A stretch of 64,000 nucleotides of DNA from Symsagittifera roscoffensis. Taxonomy: Eukaryota > Xenacoelomorpha > Acoela > Convolutidae. Made by a program: the position numbers and the translations under genes. How positions within the stretch are numbered: position 1 is the stretch's first letter; each line of letters begins with the position of its first letter. The notes under the pieces are model-generated. The model saw nothing but the letters and a program-made list of their open reading frames with translations, searched no databases and had not been told where the DNA came from. This document shows positions 13,001 to 25,631 of the stretch, piece after piece. The stretch is from NCBI RefSeq assembly GCF_963678635.1, contig NC_087069.1, forward strand, positions 52,400,938 through 52,464,937. The letters run 5' to 3'.

Positions 13001-13620
13001 TTCCCTTTAGAGTTCTTTTCGGCTAAACAAAGCAGGTTGAAATAGTGTAAAAAAAACAATTGCAAGTTGTTAAAAACACTCGAACCTCCTGATGTGTACA
13101 TGTTTAAGGATTGCACTTCGGCGATTATGAGAAAACGCAAAACAAGCAGTTTATAGTTCTTTTGAAGCTACTCATATCTTAAGTTTGTTTCAAGTCTTTA
13201 AGCCGTTATAGTCTTGCTCATTCTTATTTTGTAACAATGAACTCGCACAAGTGTTTGATCAGGTTTTTCCTGTTACTTACGTTTTTGACACCAATAGAAA
13301 AAGCAAAACGTCAAACAGTAAATTATTTACAGTTACTAACGTTTGATGGTTAATGGAGTCGAAAGCAAATACAACTATTGTGCTATAATTTTGATGAGTT
13401 AAGTATGATTGAAACTGTTTAGTGATGAGAAAAAAATAAAATTACTTTTATAAAACGCAAGCCGTAAATTGCAATGGAAACTTTGCAATTACTCATGAAA
13501 TCTTTTTCCTAAACTGAGAAGCTTATGGCATATTGAATCTTGACTATGGATTATAACCAAGTTTTAAGAAACTTGGGGAACCCTCATGGAAATCAGTAGC
13601 ATCAGAGAGCGCAAACACAT
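10061..13620. other. AT-rich region without a recognisable gene
   Basis: Contains only short open frames. Two overlapping frames at 11,983-12,458 are long for the base composition but match nothing I know and have no codon pattern that favours either. More decayed pol from the minus-strand relic may be hidden here; I saw one weak PYDLVLG-like word near 10.68 kb and do not rely on it. Confidence 0.5.
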
Positions 13621-13625
13621 ACGAG

Positions 13626-14490
13626 TTATCTATATTGCACAAAACTGATTTTTTTTTCAAAAGTTTCGATTTCCATCATTTTCTTCAATTCTTTTTTCAG
13701 GTTGTCCATCTCTATCTCAAATTGAATGTTGAATACGGTAGATGATAAATCATCATCATCAGACGCGAACAGGTACCCGTCTGAAAAATTTGAGCAACTA
13801 GACCATGAGCAGCTAGAATTTGAGCAGCTAGACACTGAGCAGCTAGAATTTGAGCAGCTAGACACTGACGAGGGTATCCAAACCAAAAAAAAAATACCTC
13901 TCAAACCACAGAACCCCAAATATTTAATAGACTTTGACTGCATTTCTCGTGTTGTTAGTTTTGACGATGCTTTTGTTTTTATAACAGCCTTGAGATATGT
14001 GTGATATGATGGAAGAGATATCACTGCCACCTTGTTTGAAGATGCGCCACAGCTAAGTATCAACGTGGTCTCATTCACCAGAAGGTTACAATTTCTCCGG
14101 GCAAGTCCGTCAACCTCTACATCAAGTGGTACCGTGTGCTGTCTCACTTGTTCGAAATAGACTGTCACACTACACCATATCTCCTGCTCGTCTATTCTCC
14201 TATCTGAAACTGCCACTATTACAGTCTTTTCATCTGCACACAACAACCAATCCACTGAAGAATCTCCATTGAGAAGTTGGGTTGTGTCTAGTTCTTTTAT
14301 CATATTTAGATTATTCTGATTCACTATCTCAACATTGTTGTTGAATAAATACTGTCTCGAATTTCATTCTACTCCATCTTTCTTGTCATTTCTATCTCAT
14401 TATTGCTCACGTCTTGATGAAACACTGAGAATGAAGATCCAGTTGCTGTAATTATCTCCTTTGTATCTGTGTTATAAACTGATTTTCTTA
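13626..14490 (-). pseudogene. Unidentified minus-strand coding-like frame
   Basis: From 14,345 to 13,626 the minus strand is open for about 240 codons. A second coding-like stretch (VTKLVGTNRKKYIVRK and onward) lies just upstream in another frame at about 14,370-14,530 and ends at a stop, so the gene seems broken or spliced. The N-terminal two thirds look like a globular protein (VDWLLCADEKTVIVAVSD, LVNETTLILSCGASSNKV). This is followed by a Ser/Cys repeat encoded by a short minisatellite at 13,790-13,865, a poly-Asp patch and a charged, possibly coiled-coil tail rich in Lys, Glu and Met. I do not recognise the family. There is no ATG at the 5' end of the open stretch. The opposite strand is also open at 13,726-14,004 and gives an acidic EQLEFEQLDT repeat, so strand choice is uncertain. 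Confidence 0.35.
13790..13868. repeat. Short minisatellite, 15/30 bp unit
   Basis: Units of GAGCAGCTAGA with alternating ATTT and CACT or CCAT linkers repeat five to six times. The unit is a multiple of three, so both overlapping strands stay open across it. Confidence 0.85.
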
Positions 14491-14739
14491 CGATATACTT
14501 TTTTCTGTTTGTCCCTACAAGCTTAGTTACCCTAAATAACAGTTATTCTATTCAGTTGGTTCTCTGAGTTTTGAGACCATCAAAGTATACAAACTTGACA
14601 GAATGTGCTCACTCTGCAATCACCTTCATTATGACAATTTTACTGAAATAGGCGACAACACGGTGTAAATTTGAGATGTTTTCTAGAATATTGGCTGGCT
14701 TGGCATATCAAAAACGGTTCTATAGTCACCCCCTACATT

Positions 14740-17000
14740 GTCAAATCTATTAGGTTTGAAAAAACTCGCCCGTTCTACCTGAAATCTAAAATGACCGAGT
14801 AAAATTCTTTTTGACAAACTTCGGCAACACAACAGCCGCTAATACGCTTCTCTCACCGAAATAGTTTAAACACTGGAAAATTGAAGCACTATTCATCCAC
14901 GAAGGCAACACAGCTACACTATCTGAAAAAAAGTTTAGAGAACAAAACCTTGAGCTCGAAGGATACCGCAAAAAATAAAATCTACTAATCTAAACAATTA
15001 TCCCGCAGCAACCACCCAACTGCGATCACTGTAAAAGCGGCTAAGAAAGTTTTCTGAAACCAGGACTTTTTCGAGCAATTGGTCTACTAAACTGGAAAAA
15101 ATCTTAGTCAAGTATGTTATTCTTCAATGCCCACACACGCAACTACTTTGGTAACTCTCATTCCACGCGATGACCAATCGAATTAACCTCGGGAATGCAG
15201 GCATATTTGAACTTCTACTAACTTTTCATGAAAAACTGTGGCCATCTCAGCCGACTTCAAAGCTATGTTTATGCAAATAGGTTTTTAAGACAGGGAACAA
15301 AATGCGGTTTCGCCCACCAAAATGGGCTCAGTTTGCCTGCTAAAATGGTATGAAGCAAAAACATTAAACCCGATTTATCTTTAGTTCCAAATGCCCCCTT
15401 TCATTGTCATTTTTGCGTAACGAAGCTCAACATACTCGACTGCTTCATGAAAGCTTCTACATGTATCATTTTGTTCCTTCTTTTGGTCCGACTAACAGGG
15501 CTAAAGACCCTACTTTACGTTAGAAATGGTCCCTAAAACAAAAGAAGTACAACCTGGCCAAGTTTTTTTTCTTCAAGCATGATGTCATCTACTCCATAGA
15601 TGAGGTTGAAAATTCTACATATGCTACAGTGCATTGTTTACTAGGCAGTAAATGGGCACAATTGACGATACAGTGTTCGTGCAACCGATAAGAAAGGCAA
15701 CTAGCACTACGTCTACCTCAGTTTTGTCATGGATTGCGACTCTCAGTGAAATTTCGTATTTGTGCACGGCTGATCAATATAACAACATCCCTGGGTAACT
15801 CAAGCCAGCAGACACTGGTAATCAAACTCAAAGTCGGTATCAAGCTATGGTGTAACGCTGAAACATTTAGTCGCCCTAAATTAGTAGCGCAACACCATTT
15901 AGCATCCCTGCTACCAAAATAATCGAATCCGCTCGGTTTTCAGATTGGTCTTTGTTAGTTTGGGTCACCACTCGCATTATAGTTTCTTCGATACGCTGAA
16001 AAAAAAACAGAAAACAGTCAGCTAGTATGAAAGCCCGTGAAAAATCTAAGCTTCTCATTTTCATCAATCTCCGCGAGAAGCCTTTTATCCCACCTACAGT
16101 TACTACAACTAATTACGAATCTTACTACAGCCTTTTCGTAACGGCAGCCAGAATTTTCATTGGTAGAAAAGGTAAACCACAGCTTTTAATCTCTGAAAAC
16201 ACTTTTTCATTTGTCGGCGGCGGTAAATAACTACACTTGGAACCAATTAACTTCAACAGAAGCACGATAGCTGAAACGCTGCAAATCCATTATGTTGTGT
16301 GGCGCCTAAGCTCTCCGTGTACTCACTTTGACAATGTGCGACCCTTTCCAATGAAAAACTACCGCTCTTACTAACTCTTGGTTCTGAGCAATTATCCAGA
16401 AATCTAATTGCTACAATTGTAACAGAGACTTAGGCAAACTTTAAATCTCGTCCACTAACACATGTGATACCTCTGCCTTCCACTGCCTTCCACTGACACC
16501 CAACAAAATCCTAATGGGTTGTCCATTCATCTACGCTCCACTGACAGCCTTCTACGAAGCATCTGCTAGTAAACTGATCAACTAAAACTGGAAGTGACCA
16601 AAAGATAGACTTGCCTGCTCGTGGAGGGTCTACTTAAAGAGTACACCCCCGTTCTCATCAAGAGAACTAAATGGACGAACACGAGGCACCTTTCAAAAAA
16701 GATGATCTCTTGTGACTATAATTGAGGACTTTATACCACAGGCAATCTAGGTTGTGATGGCGGTTCGGATGGCATCGTGTGCTCGTTAAAGCTCAAAACA
16801 GCACTAACTAACTTAGCAAGAGCAGCGGTGAAACTTGACTTCATACCTCAAAAAACTTTTAGACTACTAACTTAATCGGATTAATACAGAAACCTGGCTC
16901 AACCCTTTCAACCTTTGGTCTCAAATTTAGACCCCCTCCCCAAGAGGATATTCATGATGTGAATTGTCTTTCATATGAGGTATCACAAAAGTCATAATGT
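14740..17000 (+). pseudogene. Decayed BEL/Pao-type pol (RT, RNase H, integrase)
   Basis: The region is richer in G+C than its surroundings and on the plus strand keeps ordered pol motifs across many stops. RT palm motif A with its aspartate: VAISADFKAMFMQIGF at about 15,238-15,287. A QMPPFIVIF stretch at about 15,385 sits where BEL/Pao RTs have the MPFG-like motif. An RNase H-like SNSKSVSSYGV lies near 15,825 (the usual SDSK aspartate reads Asn). Integrase core: RKGKPQLLISENTFSFVGG at about 16,160-16,222, where the usual SDN-TNF has the aspartate changed to Glu; IAETLQIHYVVWR at about 16,270; and ATIVTET, stop, ANFKSRPLTHV at about 16,410-16,466, a wording typical of BEL/Pao integrases. No LTRs or gag were identified. 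Boundaries are approximate. Confidence 0.68.
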
Positions 17001-17099
17001 AACACCCTGATTTGTGTGAAATTATTCAACAATGCTTTTGACTTCCGATTGTAAAACACGATCAAGACTATATCTACACTCCAATCTTTATGTGTCACC

Positions 17100-20090
17100 A
17101 TATCTACACGACAGCTGCCCAATGTGTCAATCAAATTGAACGTAGCCTTATCGGTTGAAAGACTTCACTATACTCTCTTGGTTGCAGATAGCTCTCTGTA
17201 ATCTTTATTTCTCAGTTTCCTCAAAACTGTATGGTTGCGGTTAAAACAAAACTAGCATCACTGTACCGGTTGAAACACTTGGCTATACTATGCTGACTGT
17301 AGTTGGATCTCCTAGTCTTTATTTTTTGACTTTCGCAAATTTACGGTTGATTTTCCTATGCTAATTTTCCTCTTGAAACATATCAAGCGCCTTCTTGCTT
17401 TTTTTGCTGATTATATATCCACATGCATCGGCTTAAACTATTCATTTTGCTGCTGACACATTACTCGGTTTTGCTATGAACAAATTTTTTGGCATATATT
17501 TTGCAGTCGTTTTGTGATGTTATTGTTACTGTCTCTCCTCTTAGATTACTTGCTTTCTTTACATCTTACCAGCTGGATTTACATCTTTTTGTGACTGTTT
17601 GATATCTTTTAAATAAATCTATCGAAATCAAAAAGTAATAACTTGCAACAGACCTCTTACAAAAGAATTAGCACATAGACTTCACAAAAATAGAGCAAAA
17701 AAATTATCAAAACAAATTGCATTGGAGGTTTTTTGTATACAGCTTGCCTTGAGAGTTCAAACTTTTAAAAGATGACATCAAGATGATGATTGCTTTGATC
17801 TTATCAGCTTTCTTTTTGAGGTTCCATTCATGTCCTAGATCCAATCATACCCTAATTAGTAGAGAAGTTATTTGATCTTTCAGACTGAAGTAAACAGCAA
17901 AAACAAAACAACTCTTCCAAGATGTCGAAAAAAGCTCCGGAAAATTGTCGTAGATATCATTTCTACCAGCAAATTGTAATTTGAAGCAAACATGAAATAA
18001 ATGATAATATTAATTCTTTGATTGAGAAAACTTTTTGTGAGATATTTTCAGTTGGTTTCTCAGTCGCATGAAGTACAATGTACATATTTCGACTCGCTTG
18101 AGTTTTTTTTTGTTAATGAGCAATTTTTTGAGGAAAAACTAAAAACCTCTCGGTTCAAACTGAAAACTATACATCATGTGATTAAATATAAATCTTAAGC
18201 ACAGCTATTCAAAAATGTTGATCCACAGTCATGTATACTTGCTTTCTCTCTTTTTGTCATCAAAGATATTAATTTTAACAATGATAATTCAAAACTAGTT
18301 TTATTTGTTGATGATTTGCAGCACTAACTACAGCACTAGAGAAAAAAAACAGAAAACCCTTCAAAAGTCTTAACTGGTTATGTCATTTGGCAGATTACAT
18401 TGATTACAAATACATTGATTACAAATTACGAATAATGCACATCTTACGGTTGATCAACAAAGGAGAAGTTTTGAAGCAAAATAGTTGGTAAAAACCACCA
18501 ACAACTTGTTTAATCAATTGTACAAAACTCAAAATTTGATGCTGTTATACATAAAAACAAATTTCATTTTTTAAATTATTTCAGTTAACAACCTAACCAA
18601 TTTAGCCGAAAATGAATCAAGAACCAAATAGGCTGAATTCTAAACTTCGTTTTTTGATCGTTTCTCATTAATGTTTTAGAATGAAAAACTAATAAGCTAT
18701 GTACTTTAATTTTAGTGGAGAACTTAATCACTTAGAACAACCCAATGGGTTCTAGAAATTGTAAAACATGAATATGGTTTGCGTATATCATAATGAGAGG
18801 CCATGGTTGAAAACGAAAAACTTATAAGCAGAAAACTGTTAAGACATTTGAACTTTATTATGCGAAAGTTTAGATTTCTGTTTGTCAGGTTTGTTCATAA
18901 ACAAACCTATTTTGCTTATAACCAGTTAGTAAATAAATAAACTTCGTTGTCTTTTTTCCTGGCAAACTTGAAAAAAAAACACTATAAAGGGAAAATGAAC
19001 AGTCTGAGCCTAATCTAATGCACAGGTTATTCAAAAAGCAAAAATCTATTTTCAACGTTTTTCGACCCAAAGAGGTGGTTCCACATTTAATTTCAGGCAA
19101 TCAAGTACAAGCACCCAATTATGGTATATTCAACTATCAAGATAACTTGCTGATAGCAACAATATCAGGAAAAGTACAAATTAGGTAGAAAATTTCAAAA
19201 GTTAATCGAGAAAAGTATCGAAAGAAGCTTTATAATTGCTTGCAAACAATCCGCAGCTGATTGAAAAACTTTGATTGACATCAAATCCTTACCTGATTTT
19301 GGGCTGCATGTAGGGGATGAAGTCATAGCAAAGCTGTTCGCAATTTATATGGTTTTTTTGGCAGGATCCTCGAAGCACAGCTCCTTTCGTTCTGTCTTTT
19401 GCAATGAATCGTTTGGACAACTCTTGACAGGGCAATTATTGCCTAAAATACTTTTAATGATAGTTCGAAGAATCGAATTTTAAAAATTAAAATTAGAAAT
19501 CTAAATTTTTACAAAGTTCAGGGCAAAAAAGTTGAAAAACAAAAATTTTTTGTTCTTATTATGATTTTTACAAAAAAAATATGACTTTCGATCAAACATA
19601 ATCTAGAAACAATTTCAAAAAATTGAGCAGAGTGACTTCGAATAAGTAAACAAATCAAAACTTAATTTTTTTGTCATATACCAGAGATGATTTTGTGGTT
19701 ACCAAATCTGTTGCTCATCTATACCGTGTGTTTTAATCGAGGCACATAGGAAAGAAATACCTATTTTAGAATCGGTCAGGGATGTACAGTTCTTGCAAAA
19801 CGCAATGTCAGCATAATATCGAGAAACGAAATTCAACAAACTTGATTCAGCTGCCGATTATGTAGAGAAAAATGAATTCAGGAGCGTCTAGTATTTTCTC
19901 GAGAAGATATGACGGATTTGCAAAAAAATTCTTGAATTGTTATGACTTTTTACTAGGTCGTCCAAAACATTTTTTTGGAGCTATTAAAACACGATAGAAA
20001 ACCTTAATTTAAAAACGTATGATTTTTTTAAATTTGTTTCCAAAAGACAAACCAAAAAAGCCTTGTTTGGAATATTTTTGGATTATTTTG
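17100..20090. other. AT-rich region without a recognisable gene
   Basis: No open frame above about 70 codons and no known motif on either strand. A small direct repeat TACATTGATTACAAA occurs near 18,400. Confidence 0.6.
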
Positions 20091-22735
20091 ACAAAAGTGC
20101 GTTTATTGGCGTTTTTCTCCGGCAAGATATCTGACTTCAGAGATTAATTGAGCTGTTACAATTTCGTTTAAATTATACTTTTTGATTTCCACTAATTAGT
20201 CTTCTACTACAGGAATCATTGGAAATATTAAGTCGTAATTCTAATTTTGTTTCAATTGTGCAGACCATTTGAAACTTACTTGTTGTTCCGACTCGATACA
20301 AAAGTAACGGAGTATTTGTGCTCGGGGTGGGTTTTTTTTCAGACAAATTTCGACTTTTCAACTAGCCATTTTTGACGGAATTTTTTGTATCATTCGAAAG
20401 ATACTGTTGTCTTGAGCTTACATTTGAAAAGATTTTTCACCTAAGATCATTTTTCGTAAAGTTATGGGGGTTTAAAGATTGCCATTTCGGCCAACTTGGG
20501 ACAATTAACGCGCGATATATTTCACGCTATTAACGCGTAAGCGGAGATTTAATCCGTCTTAAAAATCGTTCCAAATTGGTTGCAAGAAGCTTATTTGCCA
20601 TACTTGATTTGTTAGAAGGAGCGAAATCTATCCTTCTGTACCTTTTATAGCGTGTGGGGGGGGGGGGCAAATTTCATTTAAAAAATTCAAATTAAAAAAA
20701 AATATTCTATTTTTATTACATTTAATTTTTTTTTCATGCCATTACTGCTCCATAAAGCTTAAAAAGGAGTCGGAACCTTCAGGGTTTCGCCCTGATACGA
20801 GCAGTCTTGTCTCTTTTTGAAATTAATCAGCCGTAATTCTAATTTTGTTTCAATTGTGCAGAACATAGGAAACTTACTTGTCTCTTTTTGAAAACTTGAA
20901 GATGGATTTGATTTAAGAATAGAAAATCAAATATCAGCTAATTTTTAATTCGTGTCAAAGAATTTTTAATTCGTGACAAAAGTGCGTTTATTGGCGTTTT
21001 TCTCCGGCAAGATATCTGACTTCAGAGATTAATTGAGCTGTTACAATTTCGTTTAAATTATACTTTTTGATTTCCACTAATTAGTCTTCTACTACAGGAA
21101 TCATTGGAAATATTAAGTCGTAATTCTAATTTTGTTTCAATTGTGCAGACCATTTGAAACTTACTTGTTGTTCCGACTCGATACAAAAGTAACGGAGTAT
21201 TTGTGCTCGGGGTGGGTTTTTTTTCAGACAAATTTCGACTTTTCAACTAGCCATTTTTGACGGAATTTTTTGTATCATTCGAAAGATACTGTTGTCTTGA
21301 GCTTACATTTGAAAAGATTTTTCACCTAAGATCATTTTTCGTAAAGTTATGGGGGTTTAAAGATTGCCATTTCGGCCAACTTGGGACAATTAACGCGCGA
21401 TATATTTCACGCTATTAACGCGTAAGCGGAGATTTAATCCGTCTTAAAAATCGTTCCAAATTGGTTGCAAGAAGCTTATTTGCCATACTTGATTTGTTAG
21501 AAGGAGCGAAATCTATCCTTCTGTACCTTTTATAGCGTGTGGGGGGGGGGGGGGGGGGCAAATTTCATTTAAAAAATTCAAATTAAAAAAAAATATTCTA
21601 TTTTTATTACATTTAATTTTTTTTTCATGCCATTACTGCTCCATAAAGCTTAAAAAGGAGTCGGAACCTTCAGGGTTTCGCCCTGATACGAGCAGTCTTG
21701 TCTCTTTTTGAAATTAATCAGCCGTAATTCTAATTTTGTTTCAATTGTGCAGAACATAGGAAACTTACTTGTCTCTTTTTGAAAACTTGAAGATGGATTT
21801 GATTTAAGAATAGAAAATCAAATATCAGCTAATTTTTAATTCGTGTCAAAGAATTTTTAATTCGTGACAAAAGTGCGTTTATTGGCGTTTTTCTCCGGCA
21901 AGATATCTGACTTCAGAGATTAATTGAGCTGTTACAATTTCGTTTAAATTATACTTTTTGATTTCCACTAATTAGTCTTCTACTACAGGAATCATTGGAA
22001 ATATTAAGTCGTAATTCTAATTTTGTTTCAATTGTGCAGACCATTTGAAACTTACTTGTTGTTCCGACTCGATACAAAAGTAACGGAGTATTTGTGCTCG
22101 GGGTGGGTTTTTTTTCAGACAAATTTCGACTTTTCAACTAGCCATTTTTGACGGAATTTTTTGTATCATTCGAAAGATACTGTTGTCTTGAGCTTACATT
22201 TGAAAAGATTTTTCACCTAAGATCATTTTTCGTAAAGTTATGGGGGTTTAAAGATTGCCATTTCGGCCAACTTGGGACAATTAACGCGCGATATATATTT
22301 CACGCTATTAACGCGTAAGCGGAGATTTAATCCGTCTTAAAAATTGTTCCAAATTGGTTGCAAGAAGCTTATTTGCCATACTTGATTTGTTAGAAGGAGC
22401 GAAATCTATCCTTCTGTACCTTTTATAGCGTGTGGGGGGGCAAATTTCATTTAAAAAATTCAAATTAAAAAAAAATATTCTATTTTTATTACATTTAATT
22501 TTTTTTTCATGCCATTACTGCTCCATAAAGCTTAAAAAGGAGTCGGAACCTTCAGGGTTTCGCCCTGATACGAGCAGTCTTGTCTCTTTTTGAAATTAAT
22601 CAGCCGTAATTCTAATTTTGTTTCAATTGTGCAGAACATAGGAAACTTACTTGTCTCTTTTTGAAAACTTGAAGATGGATTTGATTTAAGAATAGAAAAT
22701 CAAATATCAGCTAATTTTTAATTCGTGTCAAAGAA
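20091..22735 (+). repeat. Three tandem 885-891 bp units, nearly identical
   Basis: Units begin at ACAAAAGTGCGTTTATTGG at 20,091, 20,976 and 21,867, and the third ends at about 22,735. Units 1 and 2 differ only in the length of a G run (12 versus 18 G). Unit 3 has 7 G, an extra TA in CGATATATATTTC, and a C-to-T change in AAAATTGTTCC. Each unit holds a diverged internal repeat of AATTCTAATTTTGTTTCAAT followed by TGTGCAGA, and the words TTAACGCG and ATTAACGCGT around an AT core. The 62-codon minus-strand frame present once per unit has no support as a gene. Confidence 0.95.
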
Positions 22736-22779
22736 CAGATTAGATTGCTCGACTGAAAACCGTTTTCGAAATATATACA

Positions 22780-23110
22780 TTGAAGCTATAAAGGCAGGTT
22801 TACATTCAAAGTATGTTTTATTGATGAAGCAAATAAAATATAAACGCAATCACTTTTCGATTTCCCCACACCAAATCGGATTTAAATGGTTTGCATAATC
22901 ATACAAATATGGTAACCATTGGTCGTATTTAGCTGAAGTTTTGCTCAATTATTATCAAAAAATTGTTTAATAAATAAATAACTCAAGGCTAGAGCAAGCA
23001 CAGAAGAATCTTCGTAACGTTGATCAGTTGTCATGTCAAATCAAAGCATAAGATCAAGACATGATTTTGCATGCAAACACAAACGAGTTTATTAATTGAA
23101 TTGTATATTC
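22780..23110 (+). repeat. Dispersed repeat, copy 2 (diverged)
   Basis: Colinear with 3,640-4,080 (see that entry). It begins soon after the end of the tandem array. Confidence 0.5.
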
Positions 23111-24110
23111 AAATATACTTGTTTAATTTTAATTATGGCCCACCTTGGATCTCATTATTTTCGATATTTTGTCCTCTTTTCTGATTTTGCTGAATTCAAA
23201 CGGAGCTTTAAATTAGTCTAATCGTTTGCAGTGTAATTGATTTAATTATTTTATATCAACCTCTGCTCTTAAATCTGCTTTAATTACAGAAAATGCCGAT
23301 CCTTGTTTTGAACAATCAAAAATCAAATTGTGCGATGATTTGTTATTGATTATTACCCTTGGCCAAAACTTCTAATTCTACAAAATCCACAAATGACGAG
23401 CTTCCATATACTCTTTAAAAATAAATATGTACAGAAAAATATAGGCATTTTTACGAAAAAACGTTCTACAAGCAAAAAAAAGTTAGGCTATTTTCCTTCC
23501 AAGCTACCCCTCGCGTACCTTGCCTATTCATCATTTTTGGTGTGTACCAAGGGACCATACAAACTCAAGCATTGAAACAAAAAATGGTTGTCATTGCCTA
23601 ATTATCGTCATGATTTTTGTAACAATTAGACAAAGTGAACAAAAAAATATGCTTAAAAATCACGCGAGCGGAAGAGCCAGAAACTTTACGAGTAGCTTTC
23701 ATCTAACATCCATGTTTTTTTCGATTTTCGAGTTTGTCTGAATATTGTTTCTTTTTGTCCAAAAATTAGAATAAAAACCTACTGGTTCAGTAGATGCAGT
23801 CCCACATATAGTCTGCCGCTTGGAATTGTATGACAAGCAATCTTTGTTTAAAACTGTATGAAACCTTTTTTCGCGTGGCGTGTAGAGGTTAACCCGTGTA
23901 GTTTTAAAGGAGGGTTTCATTTTTTGGGTTTCCAAAGGCTCAACTTTACTTAGATTAATGTCTCGAATGAGGGTTTCAAAAAGTCAAAAAAAACTCACGA
24001 AGAGTGGATATCATTTCATTGGTTTCCTTTAATCTGGAATTTTCTGACTATTCTTCGAACATGTTTTAAATTTTTTAAAGAAGAGATTTTTAAAGAAGAG
24101 ATGTACTCAA
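23111..24110. other. No recognisable gene
   Basis: Only three short overlapping frames of 60-78 codons without motifs. Nothing else seen. Confidence 0.55.
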
Positions 24111-24119
24111 TCGCATTAC

Positions 24120-25077
24120 GGACTTATTTACTATCGCCGTATGCAGACTGGTGTTCCATCTGACCAGCATCTCCCCCAATAACTCCAGCATTCGTTCCCA
24201 TCACACCAGTTGCATTCACACTCACAATCCGATCGCTAAACTACTATTTCAGCTATTACATTATAATTTTTTAGTATAGCCCATCCTAACCTGCCTGGAC
24301 TTTCGCACTTTCAAAAATAAATTCAGCAGCTGCTCGAAAAAACCAATTCAAGTAGCAAAAAAGTATCTGCCCAGGTGCAAGCAAGAGCCGTTGGTTGATT
24401 GGAATTTGTCGTATTTACTTACGCATATTTTGAGTATTACGTTGAAGTACGAAACCTCAAACAAAGGAACCCGGAGTTCTTTCAGCAACACAATATTTTT
24501 TGCATGTTGAATTATCAACTCAATTTGTGTTTCTACAATTTCTTGGCTGTTTTCATCTAATTGTAGAGATTGAACCTATAGTTAAGCTTTAAAATCAAGA
24601 GATGTAATCGATGACTTTCAGATACCAACAAAAATTGAAAAAAGAAATCTGTTTGATTGAGATTTTCATTTTTAGAAGAAAATATGGGATTAATCCGTAC
24701 CACGATGAGCAAATCCTTAACCAAGGCAACAATCAAGGATGTCAGGAGCTATAATTATTTGTTTAAATGTTTAATCGTTTCATTGGCTTGGTAATTGAAA
24801 TATAATAGTGTTGAAGAAAAGATGAACGAACGATGAAATTTTGAGAGACTAATGAAAAAAACAAATCGTTGGTGATATGGAAAACTCAAAGGAGGCAAGA
24901 AGATGGAGGAATGCCGACCAGGTCAAAACATACAAAATTTTCAGTGAGCGGATACGATGAGCAAACACAAGGAGATGCGCGAAAAATGCGGAAAAAATAA
25001 AAGAAACGATCACAACAAAATTTTGACGAGTTGGAAGAGAAGGAAAGCATTACAGGAAGACAGTGATATATACGTTT

Positions 25078-25113
<36 letters not shown>

Positions 25114-25114
25114 C

Positions 25115-25161
<47 letters not shown>

Positions 25162-25615
25162 GAGAGATGGAGAGAGAGAGAGATGGAGAGAGAGAGAGAG
25201 AGATGGAGAGAGAGAGAGAGAGAGAAAGAACTATTAATGCAGCCCATTTGTAAAGAGGGCTAGAGAGACCTCTTGATGTTCTAGATGAATACATTGAGCC
25301 GAATCCCTGCTCATTACAAACGGAAAAAAAACGATGAAAAATATTCTGAAATGAGATGAAACGAGATTTTGAAGAGAATGAAATGGTACAAAAAAGATTG
25401 AGAAAACAACTTTAAAAAACGAAAGCGTATTTTTTCTGGCTTTAATGCGAGACAGAAAAGAACTGGGAATCATTTGTATCCATTTTTGTTAGAAAAAAGA
25501 CCAAGAGTATTTACATTAAACGCTTGTTTACAATCAGAACTAACTGGGGACCATACAAATGCACTGTAGCTTCATTCAATTAGATGGGCGAAAGACATTA
25601 GGCGAATAGATCAAA
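24120..25615 (+). repeat. Old tandem segmental duplication, copy 1
   Basis: Colinear with 25,632-26,640. Shared anchors in order: CATCACACCAGT, ATCGCTAAAC, CAGCTGCTC, ACTATCTGCC (copy 2) versus AGTATCTGCCCAGG, CCCGGAGTT, TCAATTTGTGT, GATGTAA, CAGTTTGATTGGGG versus CTGTTTGATTGAG, ATCAGGAGCTA versus GTCAGGAGCTA, TGATGTTCT, GCCGAATCCCTG versus GCTGAATCCCTG, GGGAATCA, TTTTTGTTAGAA, and CACTGTAG versus TACTGTAG. Copy 1 is longer mainly because of the (GA)n tract and neighbouring sequence. I saw no coding capacity that explains the conservation. Confidence 0.75.
25079..25228. repeat. (GA)n microsatellite, interrupted
   Basis: About 150 bp of AGAG with a few GACAGA, GATAGA and GATGGA interruptions. 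It is absent at the matching place of duplication copy 2, so it arose or expanded after the duplication. Confidence 0.97.
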
Positions 25616-25631
25616 AGGAAAAAGAAGTTAT

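Noticed and set aside
20173-22137. Three identical 62-codon minus-strand frames
   Set aside because: They exist three times only because the 0.89 kb unit is triplicated; composition and length give no support for a gene.
25010-25294. 94-codon minus-strand frame of Ser-Leu repeats
   Set aside because: Translation of the (GA)n microsatellite.
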